The notes under the pieces were generated by a model. It saw only the letters and a program-made list of their open reading frames with translations. It had not been told where the DNA came from and searched no databases. Below are positions 1-7,620 of a stretch of DNA of 42,446 nt, piece after piece (the first letter of the stretch is position 1; each line of letters opens with the position of its first letter). The stretch is from Bacteroidota bacterium (GTDB lineage: Bacteria; Bacteroidota; Bacteroidia; Sphingobacteriales; Sphingobacteriaceae). A program made the position numbers and the translations under genes. The stretch lies in NCBI GenBank assembly GCA_018266935.1, contig JAFDZL010000487.1:1-42446 (forward strand). The letters run 5' to 3'.

Positions 1-710
1 ATCACCGCGCACGACCCGCCCGACCTTCCGCCCATCGTAGCGCGCCCGTTCGGGTCATGAGTTAGTCTCACGTTGCACTGGCTTTCTACCAGCGGCAACA
101 CTTCCTTTTCAACAAATTCTGCATATAGTCCCGACATGGTATCATATTCCAGCCCGCGCTCGCTGCCCTGCGCGTCACCGCTGCCGTTTCCGATTGAAAT
201 AGCAATCATCGCGGGCACTTTGTGTTCAGCGATCAAGTTATCTAATACGGTGAACAGCATGTGATCCGGCCCATCAGCGCCGACGATAAAAGGCGCAGCC
301 GTACCGGGAACATATTGTTTGGGCACATAAACTTCGACATGCCGGGTGTATGGGGCAGGATGGCTTGTGGTAACGATCAGTTTAGCCGGGTCCGATGGAT
401 CGATAGTGCCGAACGTCTTCGGCTCCCGCGCGATGCCGGGATATATTTTACTATCCTTCGATTCCATCGTCAGCTTGTAGATGGTTCCCTGCGGTACACC
501 GGCCTGTACAACTGATTCCGGTGCCGGATTGTGCGTTGGGCCTATAATAAAATTGCCGTTAGCGTTGGGTAAAGGGACGGTGCCGTCTGGCAGTTCGGTG
601 GCTGTGACGTAGCCGGCGGTATGCGGGTCGCGGGTGGGGATTTGGGCGGTGGCGGAGCTTATGCTCAAGGCAAGACAGAAAACAAAAAAGATTATTTTGT
701 CAGACGTCAT
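1..710 (-). CDS. Secreted esterase, enterochelin-esterase-like (partial, cut by window start)
   Basis: The reading frame starts at the ATG complement at 708-710 and runs off the window after 236 codons, so only the N-terminal part is visible. Residues 1-23 form a signal peptide (MTSDKII... ending S-S-A-T-A-Q), which indicates export. The central part reads like the alpha/beta-hydrolase 'putative esterase' family (Fes/YieL type). It has a strand-rich segment R-H-V-E-V-Y-V-P, then A-P-F-I-V-G-A-D-G, then the nucleophile elbow G-G-R-S-G-G-S with Ser230 in G-x-S-x-G. The rest of the catalytic triad would lie beyond the edge. Family assignment is from motif and layout. The substrate cannot be told. 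Confidence 0.8.
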   Translation of the reverse strand, partial: MTSDKIIFFVFCLALSISSATAQIPTRDPHTAGYVTATELPDGTVPLPNANGNFIIGPTHNPAPESVVQAGVPQGTIYKLTMESKDSKIYPGIAREPKTFGTIDPSDPAKLIVTTSHPAPYTRHVEVYVPKQYVPGTAAPFIVGADGPDHMLFTVLDNLIAEHKVPAMIAISIGNGSGDAQGSERGLEYDTMSGLYAEFVEKEVLPLVESQCNVRLTHDPNGRATMGGRSGGSCAV

Positions 711-813
711 TTTTGTTCGATTAAAGGAGAGTCGTCTAAGTTACGAAAAGACTTGTCACTATATTCGTCAAGGAAATGATTAGTTTTGATATATAAAAAG
801 TAATAAACCTTCA

Positions 814-1806
814 ATGCTTCCATTAGATAAAGATTTACAACAGAAAAAAATTTCCTTATCAGAATTCGAATCAATTGTTATTAAAGTTTTAAACTATTTG
901 CCTAATATCTTAAGTGGATTCGAGGAGAAGGGCCAGTATAAGCTTTATTTTTCGACAATAGCAAGTACAAAGAAATTTGTGCGTCCAATCAATAAAAGAC
1001 TTTTTATTATGGATGTTGTAGAGTTCTCCCGAAGTTTTTCTGAATTGCAATTAATATTGGAAAAAATAAGAAATCGAGAAAGGAATTTTACCGATGAAGA
1101 AAAGTTCATTATTGATAGCACACTATATACTATACAACAAGCAATTGGTGCCGGATTTGACTTACTTGGTGATCCAAATAGTGCTAGAAAACACGTAGGT
1201 AACAGGTTCGAGGAATTGATTAAAGCTGTGTTCACTACGTTGGGTATTCCCAATAAAAAGGTTGTAATAAAGATACCATACGAAACAGCCGATGGGAAAA
1301 TGGACTTTTACAAGTGTGAGAACGACCTAATTCTCTCCCCATATCCTGACCTTCCGTCCGACAATATAAGAGAGAATATTATTCTTGAACCAGTTCAAAA
1401 AGAATTAGACATATCTTCCGATGATGAGTTAGTGCTTTTGCCAGAGTCAGAGGAGGAATCGGAAAAATACATTAATGAAAACGAAATTGTTGTTTCCGTA
1501 AAAACTACATCAAAGGATAGAATGGGAAAGATGTTCATGGACAAAATACTTTTGGAGAGGTTCGTAAAACATGATTTGAAAGTTATAGGAATCTTTCTGA
1601 ATGACGTTCAGCGAAAGGAGGCCAATAATATTAGTTACACTTTGGTATCGGGACTGTTTATGGTATATAATCAATTCATCACTGAATTAGAGGGAGTTTA
1701 TTATCTGGATCCACCGCCGACTGCATTCAAAGAACCTTACAATAAACACATAAAAAGGTTCTCTGAACTTATAACACAAGATATTGATTCATTATTAACC
1801 ACGTAA
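814..1806 (+). CDS. Probable type II restriction endonuclease (PD-(D/E)XK-like)
   Basis: This is a 330-residue soluble protein beside a DNA methyltransferase on the opposite strand. The two genes converge and overlap by 12 bp. No family is recognised with certainty. The segment V-S-V-K-T-T-S-K-D-R (S228, K230), preceded 59 residues upstream by D171 in E-N-D-L-I-L, fits the D...S-x-K spacing of the CCGG-cutting Cfr10I/NgoMIV/BsaWI-like nucleases. E133/E134 in a preceding helix and D243/E248 after the Lys are candidate extra metal ligands. Residues about 185-225 are a very acidic, low-complexity insertion between the two catalytic segments. The gene is visibly richer in A and T than the surrounding genome, which suggests transfer. 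The nuclease role rests mostly on pairing with the methyltransferase. Confidence 0.6.
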   Translation: MLPLDKDLQQKKISLSEFESIVIKVLNYLPNILSGFEEKGQYKLYFSTIASTKKFVRPINKRLFIMDVVEFSRSFSELQLILEKIRNRERNFTDEEKFIIDSTLYTIQQAIGAGFDLLGDPNSARKHVGNRFEELIKAVFTTLGIPNKKVVIKIPYETADGKMDFYKCENDLILSPYPDLPSDNIRENIILEPVQKELDISSDDELVLLPESEEESEKYINENEIVVSVKTTSKDRMGKMFMDKILLERFVKHDLKVIGIFLNDVQRKEANNISYTLVSGLFMVYNQFITELEGVYYLDPPPTAFKEPYNKHIKRFSELITQDIDSLLTT

Positions 1807-2859
1807 TTTAGATCGTCTTTTAACAGATTCCTTTTCGTCCTCGCAACTTAAAATACGTGATAAATGCTCTTTATCATTAATCCGGTTTTGAATTACTTTA
1901 CAATACGATAAATCCAATTCTGTACCTATCCACCTTCTCTTATATGCTTCTGCTACTGCAAATGTAGTTCCAGACCCACCGAATGGATCCAGAATGAGGC
2001 TATTTGAATTAGAAGATGATAAAATGATTTTACGCAAAAGCTCAACTGGCTTCTGTGTAGAATGAATAGTTTTTTCCCAAGAAGCATTAGAAATGGTAGG
2101 TATTTCAAATACGTCCTTGGGCTTAGCTCCTAAGGGATTAGGTTCCCAAACATAAGTGCTCTTTTTACCATTGGAGAACTGAGAAGTCTCAGCCTGAGTT
2201 CTTTTTGGATACTTTAAAGTATGTTCGTTATATGCAATACGAACCTCATCTACATTAAAAATGAATTTGTCGGTCTTCCGAAAATGTAATATACTTTCGT
2301 GTGAGCGGCCCCAATCATTGCCAAGATTTCCTTTATTCCGGTAAAACCACACAAGCCATTTGCACCCTTTAAAAAGACTTGATGCCGACCATTTTAAATC
2401 AGCCAAAATTTCTGAAAAGCCACATATATATAACGAACCTCGAGCGCTAAGAACCCGATGCGCTTCTTTAATCCAAAGCATGCTCCAATCCACATATTCC
2501 TTTGGCGAAGAAAAAGCATCCCACTCGGCTTCTTTAATATTAGAAGGAGGGGCTGCAAAAATTAAGTCAACAGAACCTGACTCCAGAGTCTTCAAATAAC
2601 TTATCGCATCTTGCTGATATAACTTTCCATAAGTCGATTCAAAATATGGAGTGTTTTCATTAAAAATTGTAATGATAGATTCTTTATGACTTTTTAATTC
2701 GCTTATCAAGTCAATCATTTGGGCCTCCGAATAAACTCTATAATTATTGATCGGATGACGCATGCTTGGAAATTTACCAGATTTATCCCATCTTCTCAAC
2801 GTTTCTGGGTTGATATTCAATTCTTTAGCAGCTTGACCTACCTTTACGAATCTTTCCAT
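1795..2859 (-). CDS. Beta-class DNA methyltransferase with N-terminal MerR-type HTH
   Basis: This 354-residue protein should methylate an exocyclic amino group (N6-adenine or N4-cytosine) and protect DNA from the neighbouring nuclease. Residues 1-55 look like a MerR/excisionase HTH (V-G-Q-A-A-K-E-L-N-I-N-P-E-T-L-R-R-W-D, then N-Y-R-V-Y). The methyltransferase follows in beta order: motif IV at 98-107, target region in the middle, H-S-T-Q-K-P-V-E-L-L at 266-275, and the AdoMet motif I D-P-F-G-G-S-G-T-T at 291-299. Motif IV is odd: it reads A-A-P-P-S-N where D/S/N-P-P-Y/F/W is expected, so the acidic or Ser catalytic residue and the aromatic partner are both changed. The HTH may let the protein repress its own gene. 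A tandem decamer lies 11 nt upstream of the start. The gene is AT-rich like its partner. Confidence 0.85.
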   Translation of the reverse strand: MERFVKVGQAAKELNINPETLRRWDKSGKFPSMRHPINNYRVYSEAQMIDLISELKSHKESIITIFNENTPYFESTYGKLYQQDAISYLKTLESGSVDLIFAAPPSNIKEAEWDAFSSPKEYVDWSMLWIKEAHRVLSARGSLYICGFSEILADLKWSASSLFKGCKWLVWFYRNKGNLGNDWGRSHESILHFRKTDKFIFNVDEVRIAYNEHTLKYPKRTQAETSQFSNGKKSTYVWEPNPLGAKPKDVFEIPTISNASWEKTIHSTQKPVELLRKIILSSSNSNSLILDPFGGSGTTFAVAEAYKRRWIGTELDLSYCKVIQNRINDKEHLSRILSCEDEKESVKRRSKLRG

Positions 2860-2870
2860 AATTTTTGCAA

Positions 2871-2892
2871 AACCTTATACAACCTTATACAA
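2871..2892 (-). promoter_or_regulatory. Tandem decamer, candidate operator of the HTH-methyltransferase
   Basis: The decamer AACCTTATAC occurs twice head to tail (2871-2880 and 2881-2890), followed by AA. It lies 11 nt upstream of the methyltransferase start codon. Read on the coding strand it is GTATAAGGTT repeated. The position, in the leader or promoter of a gene whose product carries a MerR-type HTH, makes it a plausible autoregulatory site. The binding role is inference. Confidence 0.4.
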
Positions 2893-2964
2893 GCAATTAT
2901 AAATTAATTAATTTAGATTATCAAAATATTTCCTAAATTTTTTAGTAAAACCTTTAAAATAAAA

Positions 2965-2992
2965 AGCCTCTCAGAATATTTCTGAAGAGGCC
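2965..2992 (-). terminator. Terminator of the sdhCAB operon
   Basis: The arms GCCTCT(T)CAGAA and TTCTGAGAGGC pair with one bulge. On the minus strand they are followed by TTTTTATTTT. The hairpin sits 60 bp beyond the sdhB stop, so it ends the sdh transcript. It also insulates that transcript from the methyltransferase gene, which starts further along the same strand. Confidence 0.8.
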
Positions 2993-3018
2993 GTTCTATA
3001 TTTAACAATCAAAAAAGC

Positions 3019-3046
3019 CTTGGTTCTTGGCTCTTGATTCTTGGCT
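3019..3046. repeat. Heptad array downstream of sdhB (4 units, CTTGRYT)
   Basis: Four units with exact 7-nt period follow each other: CTTGGTT, CTTGGCT, CTTGATT, CTTGGCT. The array then runs into CTATTTA (3047-3053), whose last three bases are the complement of the sdhB TAA stop. The same consensus and the same CTATTTA end occur after sdhA (3901-3935). It is not a terminator: the operon terminator is a separate hairpin at 2965-2992. Confidence 0.85.
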
Positions 3047-3050
3047 CTAT

Positions 3051-3845
3051 TTATCCTTCCCCCTGCGACTGCTCATGTAGTTCTTCCGACCGGAACAACT
3101 TGGCGCTGAAGTAATCATTGTTCATGCGCGAGATGTTGGTCATTTTGATCTCTTTAGGGCATTCGGCTTCACAGGCGCCGGTGTTGGTGCAGTTGCCAAA
3201 ACCTTCGGCGTCCATTTGCGCCACCATCGATTGCACACGGCGGTAACGCTCCGGCTGACCCTGCGGCAGCATACCCAATTGGGTAACTTTGGCCGAAACA
3301 AACAGCATGGCCGAAGCATTCTTGCAAGCAGCTACGCAGGCGCCGCAACCGATGCAGGTTGCTGAGTTGAACGCTTCGTCCGCTATAACTTTGGGGATAG
3401 GAATTTCATTGGCATCCGGAACACCGCCGGTATTCACCGAAACATAACCTCCGGCTTGCTGTATCCTGTCGAAAGCGGAGCGGTCAACAGCCAGATCCTT
3501 AATGACAGGAAAGGGGGAAGCGCGCCAAGGCTCGATGGTGATTGTTTGCCCATCGTGGAAACTACGCATGTGCAGTTGGCAGGTGGTGATAGCGCGTTTC
3601 GGTCCGTGCGGGTGGCCGTTGATATACAGCGAACACATTCCGCAAATACCCTCGCGGCAATCGTGGTCGAAATGTATCGGGTCTTCGCCCTTATGCACCA
3701 GGCTTTCATTCACCACGTCAAGCATTTCGAGGAATGACATATCCGGCGAAATATTTTCAGCCTTATAGGTTACGAATTTACCTGCTGTCTGCGCATTTTT
3801 CTGGCGCCATACTTTCAGCGTCAGGTTCAAGTTGTTTGCACTCAT
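3051..3845 (-). CDS. sdhB: Succinate dehydrogenase / fumarate reductase iron-sulfur subunit
   Basis: This 264-residue subunit carries the three Fe-S centres that pass electrons from the flavoprotein to the membrane quinone site. The [2Fe-2S] ligands are C63, C68, C71 and C89 (C-R-E-G-I-C-G-M-C...C). The C-terminal clusters use C164-x2-C167-x2-C170-x3-C174 and C219...C225-x3-C229-P. The length and Cys pattern are normal for the Bacteroidota type. The gene is last in sdhC-sdhA-sdhB, 83 nt after sdhA. That gap is filled by an inverted heptad array, and another heptad array directly follows the stop. Confidence 0.97.
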   Translation of the reverse strand: MSANNLNLTLKVWRQKNAQTAGKFVTYKAENISPDMSFLEMLDVVNESLVHKGEDPIHFDHDCREGICGMCSLYINGHPHGPKRAITTCQLHMRSFHDGQTITIEPWRASPFPVIKDLAVDRSAFDRIQQAGGYVSVNTGGVPDANEIPIPKVIADEAFNSATCIGCGACVAACKNASAMLFVSAKVTQLGMLPQGQPERYRRVQSMVAQMDAEGFGNCTNTGACEAECPKEIKMTNISRMNNDYFSAKLFRSEELHEQSQGEG

Positions 3846-3860
3846 TTCTTATTCAAGGTT

Positions 3861-3928
3861 AAGAGCCGGGAGCCAGGAATCAAAAGCCAAGATTTTTTGT
3901 CTTGATTCTTGGTTCTTGACTCTTGATT
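3861..3928. repeat. Inverted heptad array between sdhA and sdhB
   Basis: The left arm has units AAGAGCC, GGGAGCC, AGGAATC, AAAAGCC, then AAGA (3861-3892). The right arm has CTTGATT, CTTGGTT, CTTGACT, CTTGATT (3901-3928). The loop is TTTTTTGT. Both arms have strict 7-nt period, and the right arm is roughly the reverse complement of the left. The sdhA mRNA would therefore fold into a long imperfect hairpin immediately after the stop codon, before sdhB. The next heptad, CTATTTA (3929-3935), contains the sdhA TAG stop. Confidence 0.85.
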
Positions 3929-5863
3929 CTATTTATAGCTTCTTTGTGTCAAATGTACTTCTTCAAAAACCAGCTCCTCTTTGTGTAATTCTTCCGGCTG
4001 GTTATCGCCTTTGTATTCCCATGCGGCTACGAAAGCGAAGTTTTCGTCGTCGCGTTTGGCTTCGCCTTCATCAGTTTGCGATTCGATCCGGAAGTGGCCG
4101 CCGCACGATTCTTTACGCATCAATGCATCATCAACCATGAGCTCGCCCAGTTCTAAGAAATCGGCCACGCGACCGGCCTTTTCCAGCGACATATTGAATT
4201 CTTCATTCTCGCCCAGCACGATAGCATTCTTCCAGAAATCAGCACGAAGCTCCTGTATCATGCCTTTAGCTTTTTTCAGTCCTTCTTCGTTACGCGCCAT
4301 GCCGCAGTATTCCCACATAATATGGCCCAGCTGGCGGTGTATCTCATCTACGGTTTTGGTGCCTTTCAGCGCCAGCAGCTTATTGATGCGTTCTTCTACT
4401 TCCTTTTTAGTTTGCTCGAATGCCGGGTGATTGGTATCCACCGGTTTTGGACCGAGTTTGGCCAGGTAATCGCCTACGGTATAAGGGATCACGAAATAAC
4501 CATCCGCCAAACCCTGCATCAGCGCTGATGCGCCAAGGCGGTTCGCACCGTGATCGGAGAAATTACATTCGCCCAAAGCATACAAACCCGGGATAGTCGT
4601 CATCAGGTTATAATCAACCCAAAGGCCGCCCATGGTATAGTGTACCGCCGGGTAAATGCGCATAGGTACTTTATAGGGGTTCTCGTCGGTGATCTGGTAA
4701 TACATGTCGAAGAGGTTACCATATTTGGCGCGCACAGCATCTTCACCCAGGCGTTTGATCGCATCGGCAAAGTCAAGAAACACGGCTATGCCTGTCGTTC
4801 CCACGCCACGGCCTTCGTCCACCATTTCCTTCCCGTTTCGTGAAGCCACGTCGCGCGGAACCAGGTTACCAAAAGCGGGATATTTTCTTTCGAGGAAGTA
4901 GTCGCGGTCTTCTTCCTTCAGATCGGCCGCTTTCAGTTCGCCTTTGCGCAGCTTTTGCGCCAGTTCTACGGTTTTCGGCGCCCAAACTCGACCATCATTG
5001 CGCAACGATTCCGACATCAGCGTCAGTTTCGACTGGTGATCTCCGGTTACCGGGATACAGGTCGGGTGTATCTGCGTATAACACGGGTTGCCGAAGAATG
5101 CCCCCCGCTTGTGCGCCCGCCATGCCGCTGTCACGTTGCAGCCCATAGCATTGGTTGAGAGGTAGAATACGTTGCCATAACCACCGGTGCAAAGTAGCAC
5201 CGCATGTCCGGAATGCGTTTCTATTTTACCATTTTCAAGGTTTCGGGTCACGATACCCTGCGCCTTGCCGTCAACCATCACCAGGTCGAGCATTTCGCTG
5301 CGCGTGTACATTTTCACTTTACCGGCCTCTATCTGGCGGTTTAAAGCTGAGTAAGCGCCTAAGAGCAATTGTTGTCCCGTTTGACCCCTCGCATAAAAGG
5401 TACGTGATACCTGCGCACCGCCGAATGAACGATTATCCAGCAAGCCGCCGTACTCACGCGCAAAAGGCACCCCTTGCGCCACGCACTGGTCGATGATATT
5501 CACCGAAACCTCAGCCAGGCGATAAACGTTGCCCTCGCGTGAACGGTAGTCGCCGCCTTTTACTGTATCATAAAATAAGCGGTAAATGCTGTCGCCGTCA
5601 TTACGGTAATTCTTCGCCGCATTGATACCACCCTGTGCCGCAATCGAGTGCGCGCGGCGGGGGCTATCCTGGAAACAAAATGCCTTTACATTGTATCCCA
5701 GCTCGGCCAGCGATGCTGCCGCCGAAGCGCCAGCCAGACCCGTACCCACCACAATGATATCGTACTTCCGTTTGTTGGCCGGGTTCACCAGCTTCAAATT
5801 GAACTTGTGCTTGCTCCATTTTTCGGCTATCGGGCCGGCGGGAATTTTAGCATCCAAAGTCAT
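3929..5863 (-). CDS. sdhA: Succinate dehydrogenase / fumarate reductase flavoprotein subunit
   Basis: This 644-residue catalytic subunit oxidises succinate to fumarate using covalently bound FAD. The Rossmann motif G-T-G-L-A-G-A-S lies at about 40-47. The flavinylation His is H72 in A-H-S-I-A-A-Q-G-G. The [11 protein letters not shown] segment of the FAD domain is present in the C-terminal half. The N-terminal extension before the Rossmann fold is typical of the Bacteroidota/epsilon b-type complex. The gene lies between sdhC (93 nt upstream) and sdhB (83 nt downstream), and both gaps hold heptad arrays. The TAG stop falls inside the shared array end TAAATAG. Confidence 0.97.
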   Translation of the reverse strand: MTLDAKIPAGPIAEKWSKHKFNLKLVNPANKRKYDIIVVGTGLAGASAAASLAELGYNVKAFCFQDSPRRAHSIAAQGGINAAKNYRNDGDSIYRLFYDTVKGGDYRSREGNVYRLAEVSVNIIDQCVAQGVPFAREYGGLLDNRSFGGAQVSRTFYARGQTGQQLLLGAYSALNRQIEAGKVKMYTRSEMLDLVMVDGKAQGIVTRNLENGKIETHSGHAVLLCTGGYGNVFYLSTNAMGCNVTAAWRAHKRGAFFGNPCYTQIHPTCIPVTGDHQSKLTLMSESLRNDGRVWAPKTVELAQKLRKGELKAADLKEEDRDYFLERKYPAFGNLVPRDVASRNGKEMVDEGRGVGTTGIAVFLDFADAIKRLGEDAVRAKYGNLFDMYYQITDENPYKVPMRIYPAVHYTMGGLWVDYNLMTTIPGLYALGECNFSDHGANRLGASALMQGLADGYFVIPYTVGDYLAKLGPKPVDTNHPAFEQTKKEVEERINKLLALKGTKTVDEIHRQLGHIMWEYCGMARNEEGLKKAKGMIQELRADFWKNAIVLGENEEFNMSLEKAGRVADFLELGELMVDDALMRKESCGGHFRIESQTDEGEAKRDDENFAFVAAWEYKGDNQPEELHKEELVFEEVHLTQRSYK

Positions 5864-5873
5864 ATTCTTTTTA

Positions 5874-5950
5874 TTTACGATTTTAGAATTACGATTTTAG
5901 ATTTTTTAGCGGATGTGCCAATTCGTACATCGTACATCGTAATTCGTAAA
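5874..5950. repeat. Continuous run of 11 heptads between sdhC and sdhA
   Basis: The gap can be cut into 7-nt units without slippage: TTTACGA, TTTTAGA, ATTACGA, TTTTAGA, TTTTTTA, GCGGATG, TGCCAAT, TCGTACA, TCGTACA, TCGTAAT, TCGTAAA. The first group (ATTACGA-like) is complementary to the last group (TCGTAAT-like), so the array is inverted. It begins 10 nt upstream of the sdhA start codon and ends 6 nt before the sdhC stop, which means it fills almost the whole spacer. Confidence 0.85.
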
Positions 5951-5956
5951 TTAATT

Positions 5957-6736
5957 TTAACTCCTTGTGAAATAATATACGATCGGCATCAACGCGAAGC
6001 CTATCGGCATGATGATAGCAAAGAACCAGGTGCCGATGAACTCAACAATCGGCGTATATTTCCGGTGAACCCATCCCAGCGTGCGGAATGCGCTCTGGAA
6101 ACCATGCTTAAGGTGAAACGCCACCGCCACCATCGCGATCACATAGAAGATCACATAGATCAGGTTGCCGAAACTATGCTGAACGCGTGCGTGCAGGTCT
6201 TTTACACGGACGATCTCAGTGTTATTTTCAGTTGAAACAGAGTTTTCAAATTTGGCGGAAGCCGGCATAAAATCAGCCGATTGGGTTATGCCAGAAGAAA
6301 GATCGGTGCGGTATTCCTTAAAACCCACCTTGTCGGTGTACTTATAATTGTACCAGAAATCGTTCATGTGGATGACTATGAACAGGAACAGTATCGAACC
6401 GAGCAAACCCATGTTTTTTGAGTTCCAGCTGGCGTTATCTGATGCTGTCACCGCATAGCCCACGGGGCGTGCCTTGCGGTTTTTCACCGTCAGAATGATG
6501 GCATAAAGCGTGTGCACCAGGATACACAGGTATAATATATACGCGATCACTTCAATCGGCGGGAAGTGCGTCAGAAAGTTAGCATATACATTGAAGGCAT
6601 AACCGTCGTCGTTTTTGAAGAGCAACAGGTTGCCGCCCAGGTGCACGATGAGGAAGGTACACAAGAAGAGGCCCGTTAAGGCCATGATCAGCTTCTTACC
6701 CAGCGAGGAGTTAAAGGTTTCCTTAAATTCACTCAT
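5957..6736 (-). CDS. sdhC: Succinate dehydrogenase cytochrome b subunit
   Basis: This 259-residue integral membrane subunit anchors the enzyme and carries haem b and the menaquinone site. About five hydrophobic segments are visible. Histidines within or next to them (I-V-H-L-G-G-N near 32, L-V-H-T-L-Y near 74, V-I-H-M-N-D-F near 122, A-F-H-L-K-H-G-F near 207) are the expected haem ligands. It matches the single-subunit b558 family used by Bacteroidota, so no separate sdhD is expected, and none is present. It is the first gene of the operon. A TAnnTTTG element lies about 20 nt upstream of the start. Confidence 0.95.
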   Translation of the reverse strand: MSEFKETFNSSLGKKLIMALTGLFLCTFLIVHLGGNLLLFKNDDGYAFNVYANFLTHFPPIEVIAYILYLCILVHTLYAIILTVKNRKARPVGYAVTASDNASWNSKNMGLLGSILFLFIVIHMNDFWYNYKYTDKVGFKEYRTDLSSGITQSADFMPASAKFENSVSTENNTEIVRVKDLHARVQHSFGNLIYVIFYVIAMVAVAFHLKHGFQSAFRTLGWVHRKYTPIVEFIGTWFFAIIMPIGFALMPIVYYFTRS

Positions 6737-6756
6737 TATGAATCAGATTTATGAGG

Positions 6757-6764
6757 CAAAAGTA
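6757..6764 (-). promoter_or_regulatory. Promoter -7 element of sdhCAB
   Basis: On the minus strand this reads TACTTTTG, a match to the Bacteroidota -7 consensus TAnnTTTG, 20 nt upstream of the sdhC ATG. A perfect 16-bp palindrome TTTATTATATAATAAA (6765-6780) abuts it on the upstream side and could be a regulator site. No clear -33 TTTG is seen. Confidence 0.55.
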
Positions 6765-6861
6765 TTTATTATATAATAAATCAGCCGTGGTTATCAAGGG
6801 GAGAAAACTTATTTAGAAACATTCTATTTTAGGATTACACCGATGAATGCCGGGGGGTACC

Positions 6862-7527
6862 CTAACCCACCGCTATTACCTTATCCTTCAGCACACCGAA
6901 TATCCGGTCGCATTTTTGGTGGCGGATGGCGATCCGACCGGTAAATCGCCCGAATGAAGGTAATACGGCCTGTTTTTGGCCAAAGGCGAAGCACGGAATG
7001 GTAATGCTCTGCCGGGCTTTGCCCGCGAGGTTGACCCCGGGGTGGATATGACCGCAAAAGACATAGGCATCGATCTCTGAGAGCGTATCCCCGTCAAGCG
7101 GGTGGTGCAGCATCAGGAATGGGCCGACCTGCAGATGATCGTGAAGCGCGACATTCAGATTGAGATAGTGGCTATCGTGAATAATATCGTGATTGCCGCG
7201 GATGAGTATGATTTCCAGATTTTTGTGCTGCTGCCGCCACATGCGGAACCATTCCCAGTCGGCGTTCATGTCGCTGTGGAACAGGTCGCCCAAAAAAATG
7301 AGCTTTTGCGGTTTGTGTTCGAAAATGAGATCGGAAAGTTCACCCAGATCGGTTTGCTCCATATCTCTCGGCACGGCTATGCCCGCCTTGCGAAAATGCC
7401 CTACCTTGCCCAGGTGCACATCGGCAGCAATGAGCGCCTTTTCCTGTTTCCAATAGATCGCTTTTTGAGGTAATAAAATCAGGTCCTGTCCGAGCAGGGT
7501 AAAATCGAGTCCGGCGCACAAAGTCAT
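6862..7527 (-). CDS. pdeM: Ligase-associated DNA damage response endonuclease PdeM
   Basis: This 221-residue calcineurin-like metallophosphoesterase is of the LigD-associated type. The metal-binding motifs are all present and in order: D36-V-H38, G-D81-L-F-H, G-N112-H113-D, H141-H142-P and G-H160-I-H162-P-G. The family is thought to process DNA ends together with other 'ligase-associated' repair enzymes, but no such partner is visible here. The start is fixed by the ATG at 7525-7527, which lies only 5 nt from a TAnnTTTG promoter element, so the message may have little or no leader. The gene is probably monocistronic: the upstream YfiT-like gene ends 93 nt away with a repeat in the gap. Confidence 0.9.
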   Translation of the reverse strand: MTLCAGLDFTLLGQDLILLPQKAIYWKQEKALIAADVHLGKVGHFRKAGIAVPRDMEQTDLGELSDLIFEHKPQKLIFLGDLFHSDMNADWEWFRMWRQQHKNLEIILIRGNHDIIHDSHYLNLNVALHDHLQVGPFLMLHHPLDGDTLSEIDAYVFCGHIHPGVNLAGKARQSITIPCFAFGQKQAVLPSFGRFTGRIAIRHQKCDRIFGVLKDKVIAVG

Positions 7528-7532
7528 GAGCG

Positions 7533-7540
7533 CAAATGTA
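7533..7540 (-). promoter_or_regulatory. Promoter -7 element directly in front of pdeM
   Basis: The minus strand reads TACATTTG, then CGCTC, then the pdeM ATG. A Bacteroidota promoter initiating a few bases after the element would yield a leaderless or nearly leaderless transcript. No good -33 box is seen in the expected place. Confidence 0.5.
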
Positions 7541-7586
7541 ATATTTTGATTTGACCGATGCTTTTATGATTCCACCGATAGCTATC

Positions 7587-7620
7587 TTTCGGACTTCCGG
7601 ACTTATGCGGACTTTCGGAC
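7587..7620. repeat. TTTCGGAC repeat (8/8/10/8 rhythm), copy 1
   Basis: The units are TTTCGGAC, TTCCGGAC, TTATGCGGAC and TTTCGGAC, ending exactly at the stop codon of the YfiT-like gene (7621-7623). Read from that gene it is GTCCGAAA, GTCCGCATAA, GTCCGGAA, GTCCGAAA. The same order of short and long units occurs at 41997-42033 and, inverted, at 42105-42138, about 34.5 kb away. Confidence 0.85.

Noticed and set aside
945..1253. 102-residue minus-strand ORF inside the nuclease gene
   Set aside because: It is an antisense shadow of the AT-rich nuclease gene. The opposite frame is the one with catalytic-type motifs.
814..2859. Toxin-antitoxin module
   Set aside because: The convergent orientation and clear methyltransferase motifs fit restriction-modification better.
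2965..2992. Hairpin as terminator or attenuator of the methyltransferase gene
   Set aside because: It lies upstream of that gene, and its U-tract and position fit the end of the sdh transcript.
3019..3928. CRISPR-like array
   Set aside because: The units are 7 nt, degenerate and without spacers of uniform length, and no cas gene is present.
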